A DNA stretch of 64,000 nt. Origin: Mesonia profundi (GTDB lineage: Bacteria > Bacteroidota > Bacteroidia > Flavobacteriales > Flavobacteriaceae). Position 1 is the first letter of the stretch, and each line of letters starts with the position of its first letter. Position numbers and translations under genes: made by a program. Below the pieces are notes generated by a model. That model was not told the DNA's origin. It ran no database searches and saw nothing but the letters and a program-made list of their open reading frames with translations. Below are positions 26,482 to 37,602 of the stretch, in pieces. The stretch covers positions 1 through 64,000 of the forward strand of contig NZ_JAVHUL010000016.1 of the NCBI RefSeq assembly GCF_031085155.1, given 5' to 3'.

Positions 26482-26911
26482 AATGAATTCAAAAATAATT
26501 AAAGAAATTGCAGGAAGTTTAGACTGCGGGGAAGATTGTTATTTAAATCGAAAAACAGGGGAACTAATTTGTATTCCAAATTTTTCTAATTTTGGATATG
26601 ATGAAGACTTTGAAGCCGTTTTTGAAGATGACACAAAAAAAGTAGCTCAGCATCCAAAAGATTTTATCAAATTTGAGGTGTTGGAAAGTTTTGAATCGTT
26701 TAAAATTATGGAATCCTTTGTGGAAAGCATTACCGAAAATCAATTCAGATTAGACTTAGAGCGTATATTACAGAGGAAGAAACCCTTCCAAAATTTTAAA
26801 CATGCGGTAGAATCTTCTAAACACCGACAAGTATGGTTTGATTTTAAACGAAAGGAACTAGAAAAAATCGTTGGAGACCAATTTGAACGTGAGTTTTTGA
26901 AAGACTCCTAA
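26474..26911 (+). CDS. UPF0158-family protein
   Basis: 145 residues. The pattern of an N-terminal acidic region (GEDCYLNRKTGELICIP), a middle SFESFKIMESFVESI and a C-terminal basic helix with KHAVESSKHRQVWFDFKR is that of the UPF0158 family, whose function is unknown. It overlaps the DUF3024 gene by 8 bp and is probably co-translated with it. Whether the pair belongs to the SMC system or merely flanks it is not decided by the sequence. Only about 100 bp of AT-rich sequence separates it from the convergent cardiolipin synthase gene. Confidence 0.8.
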   Translation: MAKMNSKIIKEIAGSLDCGEDCYLNRKTGELICIPNFSNFGYDEDFEAVFEDDTKKVAQHPKDFIKFEVLESFESFKIMESFVESITENQFRLDLERILQRKKPFQNFKHAVESSKHRQVWFDFKRKELEKIVGDQFEREFLKDS

Positions 26912-27019
26912 AAACAAATCCTTGCTTATACCTATTTTATCTTAAAATAGAATTGGTATTACTTGAAACAAAAACGAGTTTTTAAAAGCTTTCTTTTATA
27001 AAGAAATTTCAGGCAAGAA

Positions 27020-28474
27020 TTACAAGAACGGCGATAACAACCTGAAACATTTTTCAATCAGATGAGCGAATTTAGAACGTCCTAGCCATTCTTCCGGGCT
27101 GATGAGGCTTGCGTTTTCTAAATCTTCAAAGAACAGCGCTTTTAGCTCTATATTTAACTTCCGACTGTACACCATCGCATTGGCTTCAAAGTTTAAATCG
27201 AAGCTGCGGTAATCCATATTGGCCGAGCCTACAATGGCTAGATCATTATCTATACACAGGGTTTTAGCATGAACAAATCCCTTTTGATATAGGTAAATTT
27301 CTACTCCGTATTTTAATAGCTCGGTATAATATGAATGTGCGGCTAGATTCACCATTTTAGAATCTGATTTTCCAGGTACTAAAATTTTGACTTCTATTCC
27401 CTTTTGTGCTGCGATTACCAAAGCATCCATCAAGCTATCTCCTGGAATAAAGTAAGGAGACGTAATGTAAATGCATTTTTGTGCCGCGCTAATCGCTTCA
27501 ATCAAGGCGAAATATATGACTGGCATATCAGAATCTGGTCCAGAAGAAGCCATTTGTACAACATCCTCTTGGTAATTAGTATCTAATTGCGGACTAAGAA
27601 AATAAGACTGAGGCTGAGTTATAGGTTGTCCGCTACAAAAATTCCAATCGCTTATAAAGGAATACTGATAGAAAAAACTAGCCGTACCTTTTATCTTCAA
27701 ATGCGTATCACGCCAAAACAAAGCATCTTTAGCATGTGCATCATTTCGGTAGCGATCACTCACATTAATTCCACCTACAAAGGAAGTATCTCCGTCAATG
27801 ATGACTATTTTACGGTGATTTCGGTAATTGATTCTATTGGCGAAAGCATACCAGATAATCTCATAAAAAGGAGCGATATGCACTCCGGCTTCCTCTAACC
27901 CTTGTTTAAATGATTTTCCTAAGCTATGGCTTCCAAAATCATCATACATAAAGCGTACTTCTACTCCTTCTTGCGCTTTTCTTTTTAAAACCTCTGCTAC
28001 TTGTTGACCGGTGAAATCGTCTTCATAAATATAATATTGAATATGAATATGTTTCTCTGCTTTTTCTAAAGCTTCTAAAAGAACGGGGAATTTATGTTCT
28101 CCATTAGCCAATAACTCTACCTTATTATTTGCGGTAAGTGTACTCTGACCGGCTTTCGCTAAAAAATTGACCAGATTAGTATGCTGCGGAGCCACTAGAT
28201 CACTTTGCAGAATTCCTTTGTGGTACTGTAATAATTTTTGCTCCACCTGCTTTAGTAAAGCTACATCCTGAATAATTTTCTTAGAATATATTTTTCGTTT
28301 CCGATAATTCACTCCGAAAGAAAAATAAAAGAAAATACCGAAAATAGGAACAAATACTACCAACAAAATATAGGCTAGGGTCTTAGAAAAGTTTCTAGTA
28401 TCATAGATAACCCGAAGAACCACCAAGATGGTTATCAGCACATAAATGATTTGTAAGATTAGAATATAGTTCAT
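27020..28474 (-). CDS. cls: cardiolipin synthase (phospholipase D superfamily)
   Basis: 484 residues. Two N-terminal transmembrane segments (residues 3-21 and 31-53) are followed by two PLD catalytic HxK motifs: HRKIVIIDGDTSFVGG from H220 and HAKTLCIDNDLAIVGSANMD from H402. Known reaction: condensation of two phosphatidylglycerol molecules to cardiolipin at the inner membrane. Length and layout match bacterial Cls of the ClsA type. The single-gene context gives no further clue. The start MNYILILQIIYVL is the natural hydrophobic N-terminus. Confidence 0.95.
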   Translation of the reverse strand: MNYILILQIIYVLITILVVLRVIYDTRNFSKTLAYILLVVFVPIFGIFFYFSFGVNYRKRKIYSKKIIQDVALLKQVEQKLLQYHKGILQSDLVAPQHTNLVNFLAKAGQSTLTANNKVELLANGEHKFPVLLEALEKAEKHIHIQYYIYEDDFTGQQVAEVLKRKAQEGVEVRFMYDDFGSHSLGKSFKQGLEEAGVHIAPFYEIIWYAFANRINYRNHRKIVIIDGDTSFVGGINVSDRYRNDAHAKDALFWRDTHLKIKGTASFFYQYSFISDWNFCSGQPITQPQSYFLSPQLDTNYQEDVVQMASSGPDSDMPVIYFALIEAISAAQKCIYITSPYFIPGDSLMDALVIAAQKGIEVKILVPGKSDSKMVNLAAHSYYTELLKYGVEIYLYQKGFVHAKTLCIDNDLAIVGSANMDYRSFDLNFEANAMVYSRKLNIELKALFFEDLENASLISPEEWLGRSKFAHLIEKCFRLLSPFL

Positions 28475-28544
28475 GGACTACTAGTGTTTTTCAAATCAAT
28501 ATCTTTGTGGCAAGACGCAAGCTATTAAATGTACAGGATTTAAT

Positions 28545-29441
28545 TTACCTAGGAGTTACTTGAGGTTTCTTTTTCTTTTCGCGAATTAGATAAATACCGA
28601 TTAATATAAGCACGGCACCAATTAAGTACCAAAAATTAAATTTCTCTCCATCTAAAACACCCCAGATTACTGCTACTATTGGTAATAAATAAGAAACGGT
28701 ACTCGCAAAAACTGCTGAAGTATCCTGAATCAGTTTATAAAATAAAGCGATTCCTATAGCCGTACCGAAGATACTAAGTACCCCCATATAGCCTAAAGCT
28801 TCTATAGATTGATCATTAATAGGAGTACTAAAAAATCCAGAGAAAATTAAAATGAAAAAGGAAGGAATCATCCAAATACTAAACACACTACTGGAAATGT
28901 GAATGGATTTTACCTCTTGTAGTTTCAGCTTAATGATAAGCGCTGAAACCGCATAAGATGCCGAAGCCAAGACCATAAGCAAAGTATATCCCAGCTGAGT
29001 TTCTTCGGTATTCATTTCTGAAAAGTATAATAAAGTTACCGCTCCAAAAAAACCGATGATCGCGCCTATAATTTGTGTAAATTTACTTTTGATACCAAAT
29101 AACATAAAGCCTAATACCAAAACAAAAATAGGCTCTAAACTATTAATAATTCCTGCTAAAGAACTGCTTACTTTGGTTTGCGCAATGGGAAATAAAAACA
29201 TGGGTAAAAAGTTACCGAAAAATCCAGCTGCTGCAATCCATAAAGCATCTCTCATTTTCATTTTCAGCAAAGCAGGAATCCCTATAAAAGAAAGAATAAT
29301 TCCGGATAAGCCTACGCGAAAAGCGCCAATTTCATAAGGAGAAAAAACCGTAAGAGACTTTTTAATTAGAATAAAAGAACTCCCCCAGGTGATGGCCATT
29401 ATGATGAGTAAGAACCACTTGTTTTTAAAAAGAGTAAGCAT
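28545..29441 (-). CDS. EamA/DMT-family transporter
   Basis: 298 residues with ten predicted helices, i.e. two EamA repeats of five helices. N-terminal WFLLIIMAITWGSSFILIKK is the family's characteristic first helix (WGSSF), repeated in weaker form near the middle (SASYAVSALIIKLKL). Such proteins export metabolites, often amino acids or purines, but the substrate is not readable. It ends with the basic tail EKKKKPQVTPR. It lies 70 bp upstream, in the transcription sense, of the cls gene on the same strand. Confidence 0.9.
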   Translation of the reverse strand: MLTLFKNKWFLLIIMAITWGSSFILIKKSLTVFSPYEIGAFRVGLSGIILSFIGIPALLKMKMRDALWIAAAGFFGNFLPMFLFPIAQTKVSSSLAGIINSLEPIFVLVLGFMLFGIKSKFTQIIGAIIGFFGAVTLLYFSEMNTEETQLGYTLLMVLASASYAVSALIIKLKLQEVKSIHISSSVFSIWMIPSFFILIFSGFFSTPINDQSIEALGYMGVLSIFGTAIGIALFYKLIQDTSAVFASTVSYLLPIVAVIWGVLDGEKFNFWYLIGAVLILIGIYLIREKKKKPQVTPR

Positions 29442-29544
29442 AGCAAGTTATTATCCTTAAGGAAAATTAAAACCCACAAAGCTACTACTTAAATTCAGAA
29501 TGAGAGAGTAGGAACCCATTTATTAACACGTTTTTATACTCGTA

Positions 29545-29991
29545 TTAATGAATAAGGTTGATGTCTAAATGAAGACTTTCTTGGAAAGAAAATTCACAAT
29601 CCTTAAAAGAAGGAGCCGAGAATTTAGGTTTAAAATTAGTAGAGAACCCATAAGGCTCTTTAGGAACTCCTATGAAGTTACGGTTGCACTTGGTATCTCC
29701 ATTTTCATCGTGATAAAGAGAGATTGCATAGTTCCCCTTCAATAAGTCTGGAATTTTTATACTGGCTTTTTTATTTTTGACAGGGATACGATATGTTTTA
29801 AGAGCTTCTCCTTCTTCTAAAAAACCTTCTTGTTTATTGTAAAGTCCCATTTCTATAAACCCAACATCTTTTTCAATTCCATGTATTTCTATAAACAATT
29901 CTGGGCTTGGGTTTGCAGGTTGGTTTAAAACCACTAAAAGCAAAAGAGATATTAAATAATGCATAGGTTTATTTTTTACTAAGTTAAACAT
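29545..29991 (-). CDS. DUF2141-family secreted protein
   Basis: 148 residues; the likely start is internal at M10 (29964), giving the signal peptide MHYLISLLLLVVLNQPANP. The mature part has the DUF2141 pattern: FIEMGLYNKQEGFL, YAISLYHDENGDTKCNRN and GVPKEPYGFS. The family is a small Ig-like beta sandwich exported to the periplasm or surface in Bacteroidota, function unknown. Its nearest neighbours are an exporter and a monooxygenase, both on the same strand, with no obvious link. Confidence 0.87.
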   Translation of the reverse strand: MFNLVKNKPMHYLISLLLLVVLNQPANPSPELFIEIHGIEKDVGFIEMGLYNKQEGFLEEGEALKTYRIPVKNKKASIKIPDLLKGNYAISLYHDENGDTKCNRNFIGVPKEPYGFSTNFKPKFSAPSFKDCEFSFQESLHLDINLIH

Positions 29992-30134
29992 TTATTATGC
30001 CATAAAGTAATACGGGAAGATATCTATTTTTTATATTTTCAAAAAAATTACAAAAAAAACCGATCAATACAAATCAAGTCTTTACACTCTCATTCTCAGT
30101 ATATTCATCGGTTAAATTTTATGGCTTGAGGGTT

Positions 30135-32017
<1,883 letters not shown>

Positions 32018-33166
32018 TTAGTTGGCTACGAACTGCTTTAATACGCCCACCACATAATCTAATTCCTCTTTCGTATTGAAACTAGAAAAAGAAAACCTAA
32101 CGGAAGGTTTGCCTAAATCTTCTTTGGATAAAATGGCATTTAAGACGTGAGATCCTTTGTCGCTACCACTTTGGCAGGCACTTCCTTTAGAGCAAGCAAT
32201 ACCATTAAGATCTAATTGAAACAATAACATCGCTGCTTTATCATTTGATACGGGCAAACAAACATTAACAAGCGTGTACGTACTGTCCACCAAATCTGAA
32301 CAGCCTCCATTAAATTTCACTCCTGGAATTTTCTTTTCCAGTTGCTCCATAAAATACGTTTTTAAATCTTCGGTGTAAGGCTTTTCTTTTCTTAAATTGT
32401 CATAAGACATTTGTAAAGCTTCGGCAAGACCTACGATATTATGGACACTTTCAGTTCCTGCACGGTAACCTCTCTCCTGCTCTCCTCCAAAGATTAAAGG
32501 TTTAAGTCCGCTATTTTTCTTCACATAAGCGAAACCAACTCCTTTTGGTCCGTGAAACTTATGCGCGCTTACCGCGGTAAAATCTACCGGTGTATTTTGC
32601 AAGTCCATCTCAAAGTGACCTATAGATTGTACGGTATCGCTATGAAATAGAGCGCCGTTTTCATGACATAAATCCCCTACTTTATGCAGGTCTAAAATAT
32701 TACCTACCTCATTATTAACGTGCATTAGACTCACTAATGTTTTATCTTCACTCGCCTTTAAAAGCGAAGTAAGATGATCTAAATCTATGCTTCCACATTC
32801 TTTTAAATCTACATATTCTACCACAATGTCATAACATTTTTGCAGTTGATTTACCGTGTACAATACAGCGTGGTGTTCTATTTTTGAAGTGATAATTCTT
32901 TTTACTCCTAAATCTCTTACGGCGCTATTTAAAGCTAGGTTATCTGCTTCTGTTCCGCCAGAAGTAAATACAATTTCAGCCGCAGTAACGTTTAAATATT
33001 TAGCTACTGTTTTACGAGCATTTTCAATATATGATTTTGCCGATCGTCCAAAAGCATGCGTTGAGGAAGGATTACCAAAACTCTCTTTCATCACTTCGGT
33101 CATCTTTTCAATCACTTCTGGTCTCATCTGAGTGGTAGCGGCACTATCTAAATATACTTTTTTCAT
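32018..33166 (-). CDS. cysteine desulfurase (NifS/IscS family)
   Basis: 382 residues from ATG 33166 (MKKVYLDSAATTQMRPEV); the longer frame adds nine residues without support. PLP enzyme that removes sulfur from cysteine for Fe-S clusters and tRNA thiolation. The PLP lysine is in SAHKFHGPKGVG and the catalytic, persulfide-carrying cysteine in GSACQSGSDKGSH; FGNPSSTHAFGR is the family's N-terminal signature. No scaffold gene adjoins it, unlike in isc operons. It could be the general desulfurase or one for tRNA modification. Confidence 0.94.
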   Translation of the reverse strand: MKKVYLDSAATTQMRPEVIEKMTEVMKESFGNPSSTHAFGRSAKSYIENARKTVAKYLNVTAAEIVFTSGGTEADNLALNSAVRDLGVKRIITSKIEHHAVLYTVNQLQKCYDIVVEYVDLKECGSIDLDHLTSLLKASEDKTLVSLMHVNNEVGNILDLHKVGDLCHENGALFHSDTVQSIGHFEMDLQNTPVDFTAVSAHKFHGPKGVGFAYVKKNSGLKPLIFGGEQERGYRAGTESVHNIVGLAEALQMSYDNLRKEKPYTEDLKTYFMEQLEKKIPGVKFNGGCSDLVDSTYTLVNVCLPVSNDKAAMLLFQLDLNGIACSKGSACQSGSDKGSHVLNAILSKEDLGKPSVRFSFSSFNTKEELDYVVGVLKQFVAN

Positions 33167-33190
33167 AAAATGGGTCTTGAAATTGTTTTG

Positions 33191-33198
33191 CAAAACTA
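33191..33198 (-). promoter_or_regulatory. candidate -7 box for the cysteine desulfurase
   Basis: On the minus strand TAGTTTTG fits TANNTTTG and lies 24 bp upstream of the ATG at 33166. No -33 box at the expected distance was found. Confidence 0.4.
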
Positions 33199-33273
33199 AT
33201 CATTTTAAATTATTTTTTTATAATCTTAGGGCTAAATTGATGATTAGATTATTTTTGTGGAAAATTGAGAATT

Positions 33274-34245
33274 ATGAAAAAAGTATTATGGTTTGGTATC
33301 GTGTTGATTAGCTTATTCTCTTCTTGTGATGATGGCGATCTTATTGTTACCAATTTTGATTTTGATGAAGACACAAGCTTGCAGTTTTGCTCTACGGAAA
33401 CAGAAACCGTGATTTTTGCAATTGAAACAGATCCCAATGAAACCATATTCTTTAAATTTAATAATGGTAGTTTTGAGGGAAGCTTTGAAGGCATCGCTCT
33501 AGATACTACGGTTTCTTATAATGTAAACGATGACAACCAAATTATATACCGCAGCTTAAGTGGTTCTATTACCGCCAATTATTTTTGCAACACCATCCCA
33601 CCTACCCAAAGCAATGTAAATGAAGAATATATTTCTACCAATGGGGGTACTGTAAAGATCATCACGACCGTAAAATTACCCGGCGATGATGATGCCGATA
33701 CCGATGGGGATGGCGTGAGCGATTTGTTGGAAGGGAGGTATGAAACTCCGCCAACAGATACCGACGAAGATGGAATTCCAGATTATTTAGATAAAGATGA
33801 CGATAACGACAATGTACTAACCCAGGTGGAAAACAACCTTTCTAACCAACCTATGTTTGAAGACACGTATCCTGATACCGATGAAGATGGAATCCCAAAC
33901 TATTTGGATGAAGATGATGACGGAGACGGAGTTTTAACCAGAAATGAAGACCTTAATGCAGCCGATAACGTGACCGCAGAAAATCCTGATTTTGAGTTAA
34001 ACCCCTCTGATGATGACACCAACCAAAATGGAATCCCTAATTATTTGGATGAAGAAGATACAAGCTCTTTGGAAGTGAATCAATTTAAAGCGAATGAGTT
34101 ATCAAGAACTTTCACCACCTTGGTGATTGCAGAAAATATTTCCTTAAGAAACACGAGTAATGATGAAGTAATTACTTTAGAAACTTTAATCTTAGGAAAG
34201 TTACAAGTTACCAAAACGGTAAGTGTAACCGCACCCATAGAGTAA
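33274..34245 (+). CDS. lipoprotein with thrombospondin type 3-like calcium-binding repeats
   Basis: 323 residues from ATG 33274 (MKKVLWFGIVLISLFSSC, lipobox ending at the cysteine); the TTG at 33265 is a less likely start. The N-terminal half is a beta-rich domain of unknown type. From about residue 145 come three aspartate-rich repeats of the form DTDEDGIPDYLDKDDDNDN, the TSP type 3 pattern that binds Ca2+. The C-terminal part (about 275-323) is short and ends VTKTVSVTAPIE. No sorting domain is obvious, so it is probably membrane-anchored on the surface or in the periplasm. Function unknown. Confidence 0.82.
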   Translation: MKKVLWFGIVLISLFSSCDDGDLIVTNFDFDEDTSLQFCSTETETVIFAIETDPNETIFFKFNNGSFEGSFEGIALDTTVSYNVNDDNQIIYRSLSGSITANYFCNTIPPTQSNVNEEYISTNGGTVKIITTVKLPGDDDADTDGDGVSDLLEGRYETPPTDTDEDGIPDYLDKDDDNDNVLTQVENNLSNQPMFEDTYPDTDEDGIPNYLDEDDDGDGVLTRNEDLNAADNVTAENPDFELNPSDDDTNQNGIPNYLDEEDTSSLEVNQFKANELSRTFTTLVIAENISLRNTSNDEVITLETLILGKLQVTKTVSVTAPIE

Positions 34246-34248
34246 ATC

Positions 34249-34779
34249 TTAACTCTGCGTTATAAAAACCTCTGTAGCGCCGTATCCATATTTTCTTGGA
34301 TCGGCTTCATAATAATTGATTTGCTCATACCTGCCAAATAAAGTTTCCAGTTCGGCTTTTAAAACACCTTCTCCTACGCCGTGAATAAAAACTAGCTTTT
34401 GAATGCGGTTTCTTATGGCGTGTTCTAGCCTATGCCTAGCGGTATCCATTTGAATGTTGAGCATATCAAAATTATCTAGATGCCTTCTATCGGTCAGTTT
34501 TTCAATATGTAAGTCTATTTCTATGGCAGGAATCCCTTTTTCTCGTTTTTTTCTAACATTCTTAGACTTTTTAATCGTCAGTTTTTCCTTTAAGGCATTC
34601 TTGATATCTTCTTCCTTTACGGAAATTTCATCGGTACCTGTTTTTACAACTTCCGAGACATCGAAACTCATCACAAAACCATCATCGGTTTCCAAAAAAA
34701 TGGTTTCGTGTTCTATATTCTGAACAAATCCCGCAATGGCTTCATCTAACACTTCTACCCAATCTCCTACCTTAATCAT
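34249..34779 (-). CDS. Smr-domain protein (DUF2027-like N-terminus)
   Basis: 176 residues: an N-terminal small beta barrel (KVGDWVEVLDEAIAGFVQNI), a basic linker (LTIKKSKNVRKKREKG) and a C-terminal Smr domain with IDLHIEKLTDR and FIHGVGEGVLKAELETLF. Smr domains are DNA- or RNA-nicking modules known from MutS2 and free-standing proteins in rescue of stalled ribosomes or recombination. The HGVGEG motif is intact. It overlaps the following small membrane-protein gene, with which it is probably translated together, and its stop faces the convergent TSP3 gene 3 bp away. Confidence 0.88.
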   Translation of the reverse strand: MIKVGDWVEVLDEAIAGFVQNIEHETIFLETDDGFVMSFDVSEVVKTGTDEISVKEEDIKNALKEKLTIKKSKNVRKKREKGIPAIEIDLHIEKLTDRRHLDNFDMLNIQMDTARHRLEHAIRNRIQKLVFIHGVGEGVLKAELETLFGRYEQINYYEADPRKYGYGATEVFITQS

Positions 34780-34966
34780 GCTCTTCTTCTTTATTATCTT
34801 TAGACTTAATACCTGTACTTATACCATATAACCCAAACATCAGAATTACGATTCCTAATACTTTTAAAAATAAAAGTTCTTCTTCTTGCGTCATATCATA
34901 GATTAACATGACTGCTCCTAATAGGATACAAAAATAACTCAATCGTTGGAAATTAGACTTGGACAT
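34772..34966 (-). CDS. small two-helix membrane protein upstream of the Smr gene
   Basis: 64 residues from the ATG at 34966 (a longer frame to 34990 is possible). Two hydrophobic segments, FCILLGAVMLIYDM and LKVLGIVILMFGLYGI, with a charged tail (KSKDNKEEEHD). The stop overlaps the Smr start by 8 bp, so the two genes are coupled. No family assigned. Confidence 0.6.
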   Translation of the reverse strand: MSKSNFQRLSYFCILLGAVMLIYDMTQEEELLFLKVLGIVILMFGLYGISTGIKSKDNKEEEHD

Positions 34967-35287
34967 AAGCTGAAAACTGGACATAAACAAAGGATAAAGA
35001 TAATTTTTTTATTCAGGTTTATTTTATATAATTTGTAGAAAAGTATTATTTTTGAACAAATTGATGATTATGAGACACATAACTTCTTTTATGGATCTTG
35101 TTTTACTTCAACCACTTTTGTTTGTTATGGCTTATTTGTTCTAATAAGACGGATAAAAAGTAGTAACTCCTGTAAATTATAATAGTTGCTAGGTAGAGAT
35201 TAAATTAAGAAACTCGAGAGTAAGCTTTCTGGAGGATTAAAAATAGTAGTTAAACGATTAAAGTAAAAGGTTTTTCAACCTAAATAA
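34967..35287. other. intergenic region with one possible tiny hydrophobic reading frame
   Basis: About 320 bp between the divergent small membrane gene and the DUF2752 gene. It contains a TATTTTTG box (35047-35054) and, 15 bp further on, a 24-codon ATG frame (35070-35144: MRHITSFMDLVLLQPLLF and so on) that is hydrophobic in its second half. This could be a micropeptide or chance. No RNA motif recognised. Confidence 0.35.
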
Positions 35288-35314
35288 ATTATTATTATTA
35301 TTATTATTATTATT
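35288..35314. repeat. nine tandem ATT repeats abutting a start codon
   Basis: ATT occurs nine times in uninterrupted succession from 35288 and ends exactly at the ATG at 35315. Slippage would change promoter or leader length in steps of three bases without affecting the protein frame. It is a candidate expression-tuning tract. Confidence 0.9.
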
Positions 35315-35590
35315 ATGGAAGAATATATGCTTCCCTGTATTACGAAACAAATCTTTCACTTTCCCTGCCCTGGCTGCGGAGTTCAAAGAGCTTTTTTGAT
35401 GCTTATACAAGCCGATTTTAAAGAAGCTTTCCTCATGTATCCCGCTATTTACCCCTTAGTTTTATTTGCTTTATTGATTTTTATCAATTACCTAAAACCT
35501 TTCAAAGAGTATAGTAAAACGGTTTCTTATGTAGCTTCTATTTCTGTTTTCTCTGTTTTAATTAGTTACGGAATTAAAATATTTCATTAA
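35315..35590 (+). CDS. DUF2752-family membrane protein
   Basis: 91 residues. The family hallmark is present at the N-terminus: FPCPGCGVQRAFLML (CPxCGxxRA) followed by an AFxxYPxxYPL helix (EAFLMYPAIYPLVLF) and a second helix (VSYVASISVFSVLISY). Function unknown; these small membrane proteins often lie next to TM2 or DUF4190-type genes, and here a CCC-motif membrane protein follows 38 bp later, so the two likely form a unit. An ATG at 35327 is a possible alternative start; the ATT tract abuts the upstream one. Confidence 0.8.
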   Translation: MEEYMLPCITKQIFHFPCPGCGVQRAFLMLIQADFKEAFLMYPAIYPLVLFALLIFINYLKPFKEYSKTVSYVASISVFSVLISYGIKIFH

Positions 35591-35628
35591 TTTTTTTATC
35601 TTTAAAGACTAATTTAAACCAAATCAAA

Positions 35629-35964
35629 ATGAATCAAAAACTACCAAATGCAACGCTTGCACTCGTTTTAGCGATTATATCGTATGTCGCATGTTGCCTT
35701 AGCTACGGGATTGGAGGAATCGTACTTTCTATTATTGCCTTAGTATTAGCCAATAAAGACCGTAAAACTTATTTACTAAAACCCGAAAATTATGACAATT
35801 ACAGCCAAGTAAAAACAGCGAGAATTTTAGCGATTATAGCTTTAGTATTATCTGTGTTAATCATTGTTTCATCACTTGGAGCTCTGCTGTTCTTCGGAAG
35901 TATAGAAGGGTTACAAAACTGGGCCGAAGATATCCAAAGACAACAAATACAAGCCGCTCAATAA
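35629..35964 (+). CDS. CCC-motif membrane protein (DUF4190-like)
   Basis: 111 residues with two transmembrane helices around a short loop: ALVLAIISYVACCLSYGIGG and ARILAIIALVLSVLIIVSS. The ACC/CCC cysteine motif followed by YGIGGIVLSIIALVLA is typical of a small Bacteroidota family of unknown function. The C-terminal tail is polar (EDIQRQQIQAAQ). Probably co-transcribed with the DUF2752 gene. A strong bidirectional terminator lies at 36151. Confidence 0.78.
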   Translation: MNQKLPNATLALVLAIISYVACCLSYGIGGIVLSIIALVLANKDRKTYLLKPENYDNYSQVKTARILAIIALVLSVLIIVSSLGALLFFGSIEGLQNWAEDIQRQQIQAAQ

Positions 35965-36150
35965 TAGTATTTTAGCTATTTAGTGTCGCGCATATAATTT
36001 GTTTCTTTTTCGCCCACATTTCAATATAAAATGAAACCGTAGCTAAGGCTATGCTTTAATTTTCTATTTCATTTGGACTTAAAATAATTCAAATTAAGAA
36101 TACAACTTTAAATAATTAAATTGGTGTAAGCGACTTCTTTTGATATAAAT

Positions 36151-36184
36151 AAAAAACTCCGAAACTTTCGTTTCGGAGTTTTTT
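36151..36184. terminator. bidirectional terminator between the CCC-motif gene and ornithine aminotransferase
   Basis: AAAAAACTCCGAAAC (36151-36165) and GTTTCGGAGTTTTTT (36170-36184) are perfect inverted repeats around loop TTTC, with A-run and T-run at either end. This is ideal for terminating both convergent genes. Confidence 0.9.
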
Positions 36185-36211
36185 TTGTATTTAAATCTGA
36201 AGATGAATCAC

Positions 36212-37462
36212 TTAAATCTTACCTTCAAAAGTGCTAAGCGTTTTGGTGATGATAGAAACACAATCCATCAATTGATCTTTTGTAATCACTAATGGTGGTG
36301 CAAAACGAATGATGTTACCATGCGTTGGTTTTGCTAACAATCCATTTTCTTTTAATGCCATACAAATGTCCCAAGCCGTTGAGCTATCTTCACTATCATT
36401 AATTACAATAGCGTTTAATAGACCTTTTCCTCTTACCAGGTTAACGACCTTAGACGACTCAATGAATTTATTCATTTCATCTCTAAACAACTGACCCATT
36501 TTCTCGGCGTTATCGGCTAGGTTTTCATCTTTAATAACTTCTAAGGCTGCAATCGCAACTTCACAAGCAACAGGATTTCCACCAAAGGTAGAACCGTGCT
36601 GTCCTGGTTGAATCACATCCATCACTTCATTATTTGCCAATACTGCAGACACAGGATAAACTCCGCCAGAAATAGCTTTTCCAAGCGTTACAATATCTGG
36701 TTTTACATTTTCATGATCTACGGCCAATAACTTTCCTGTTCTAGCAATACCCGTTTGGATTTCATCAGCAATAAAAAGTACATTATGCTTTTCACACAAT
36801 GCTTTTGCTTTTTTCAAGTAGCCTTCAGAAGGAACAAAAACTCCTGCTTCTCCCTGAATAGGTTCTACTAAAAATCCTGCGATATTTTTATTTTCATTTA
36901 AGGTTTTCTCTAATGCCTCTAGATCATCATAAGCTACTTTTAAAAATCCTGGAGTATAAGGACCAAAGTGTTTACGTGCACCTTCGTCATTACTAAAAGA
37001 GATTACGGTTGTGGTACGCCCATGAAAGTTATTTTCAGCAACAATAATTTGTGCTTCATTTTCTTTAATTCCTTTTCTCTCATACGCCCATTTTCTACAA
37101 ATCTTAATGGCCGTTTCTACTGCTTCTGCTCCCGTATTCATAGGAAGCAACTTATCGAAACCAAAATACTCGGTCGCAAATTTCTCGTATTTCCCTAAAA
37201 CATCATTATAAAAAGCTCGAGAGGTTAAGGTTAAAGTTTCTGCCTGTTTTGTCATCGCACCTACAATTCTTGGGTGACAATGTCCTTGATTTACCGCCGA
37301 ATAAGCCGAAAGGAAATCATAGTATTTTTTATCTTCTACATCCCAAACAAAAACACCATCTCCTTTTTTTAATACTACAGGTAAAGGGTGGTAATTATGA
37401 GCTCCGTGTTTATCTTCTAGAGCAATGGCTTCTTTTGATGATTTAATTTCTACAACTGACAT
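36212..37462 (-). CDS. rocD: ornithine--oxo-acid aminotransferase
   Basis: 416 residues, a cytosolic PLP class III aminotransferase that converts ornithine and 2-oxoglutarate to glutamate semialdehyde and glutamate. The PLP lysine is in [16 protein letters not shown], the substrate-binding region includes the N-terminal [17 protein letters not shown], and [14 protein letters not shown] is the conserved loop after the lysine. The N-terminus [21 protein letters not shown] matches OAT rather than acetylornithine aminotransferase. It is a single gene facing the terminator at 36151. Confidence 0.95.
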   Translation of the reverse strand: MSVVEIKSSKEAIALEDKHGAHNYHPLPVVLKKGDGVFVWDVEDKKYYDFLSAYSAVNQGHCHPRIVGAMTKQAETLTLTSRAFYNDVLGKYEKFATEYFGFDKLLPMNTGAEAVETAIKICRKWAYERKGIKENEAQIIVAENNFHGRTTTVISFSNDEGARKHFGPYTPGFLKVAYDDLEALEKTLNENKNIAGFLVEPIQGEAGVFVPSEGYLKKAKALCEKHNVLFIADEIQTGIARTGKLLAVDHENVKPDIVTLGKAISGGVYPVSAVLANNEVMDVIQPGQHGSTFGGNPVACEVAIAALEVIKDENLADNAEKMGQLFRDEMNKFIESSKVVNLVRGKGLLNAIVINDSEDSSTAWDICMALKENGLLAKPTHGNIIRFAPPLVITKDQLMDCVSIITKTLSTFEGKI

Positions 37463-37590
37463 GCTTAATTTTTTTTCAATTTTAACTTCTTCGATTCCTG
37501 CTTAATGGAGAGAAATCACCCATTTTCTTCAAGTTTGCAAAATACTAAATGTTTAGCACAATTGTCAACTTCAACTTCATAAATTCTTCC

Positions 37591-37598
37591 TATTTTTG
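37591..37598 (+). promoter_or_regulatory. candidate -7 box placing rlmD near-leaderless
   Basis: TATTTTTG fits TANNTTTG and ends only 4 bp before the ATG at 37603. If it is used, transcription would start at or very near the start codon. Confidence 0.45.
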
Positions 37599-37602
37599 CC
37601 CT

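Noticed and set aside
26932-26950. CTATTTTA/TAAAATAG hairpin as a terminator after UPF0158
   Set aside because: Only 8 AT-rich base pairs and no T-run; too weak to call.
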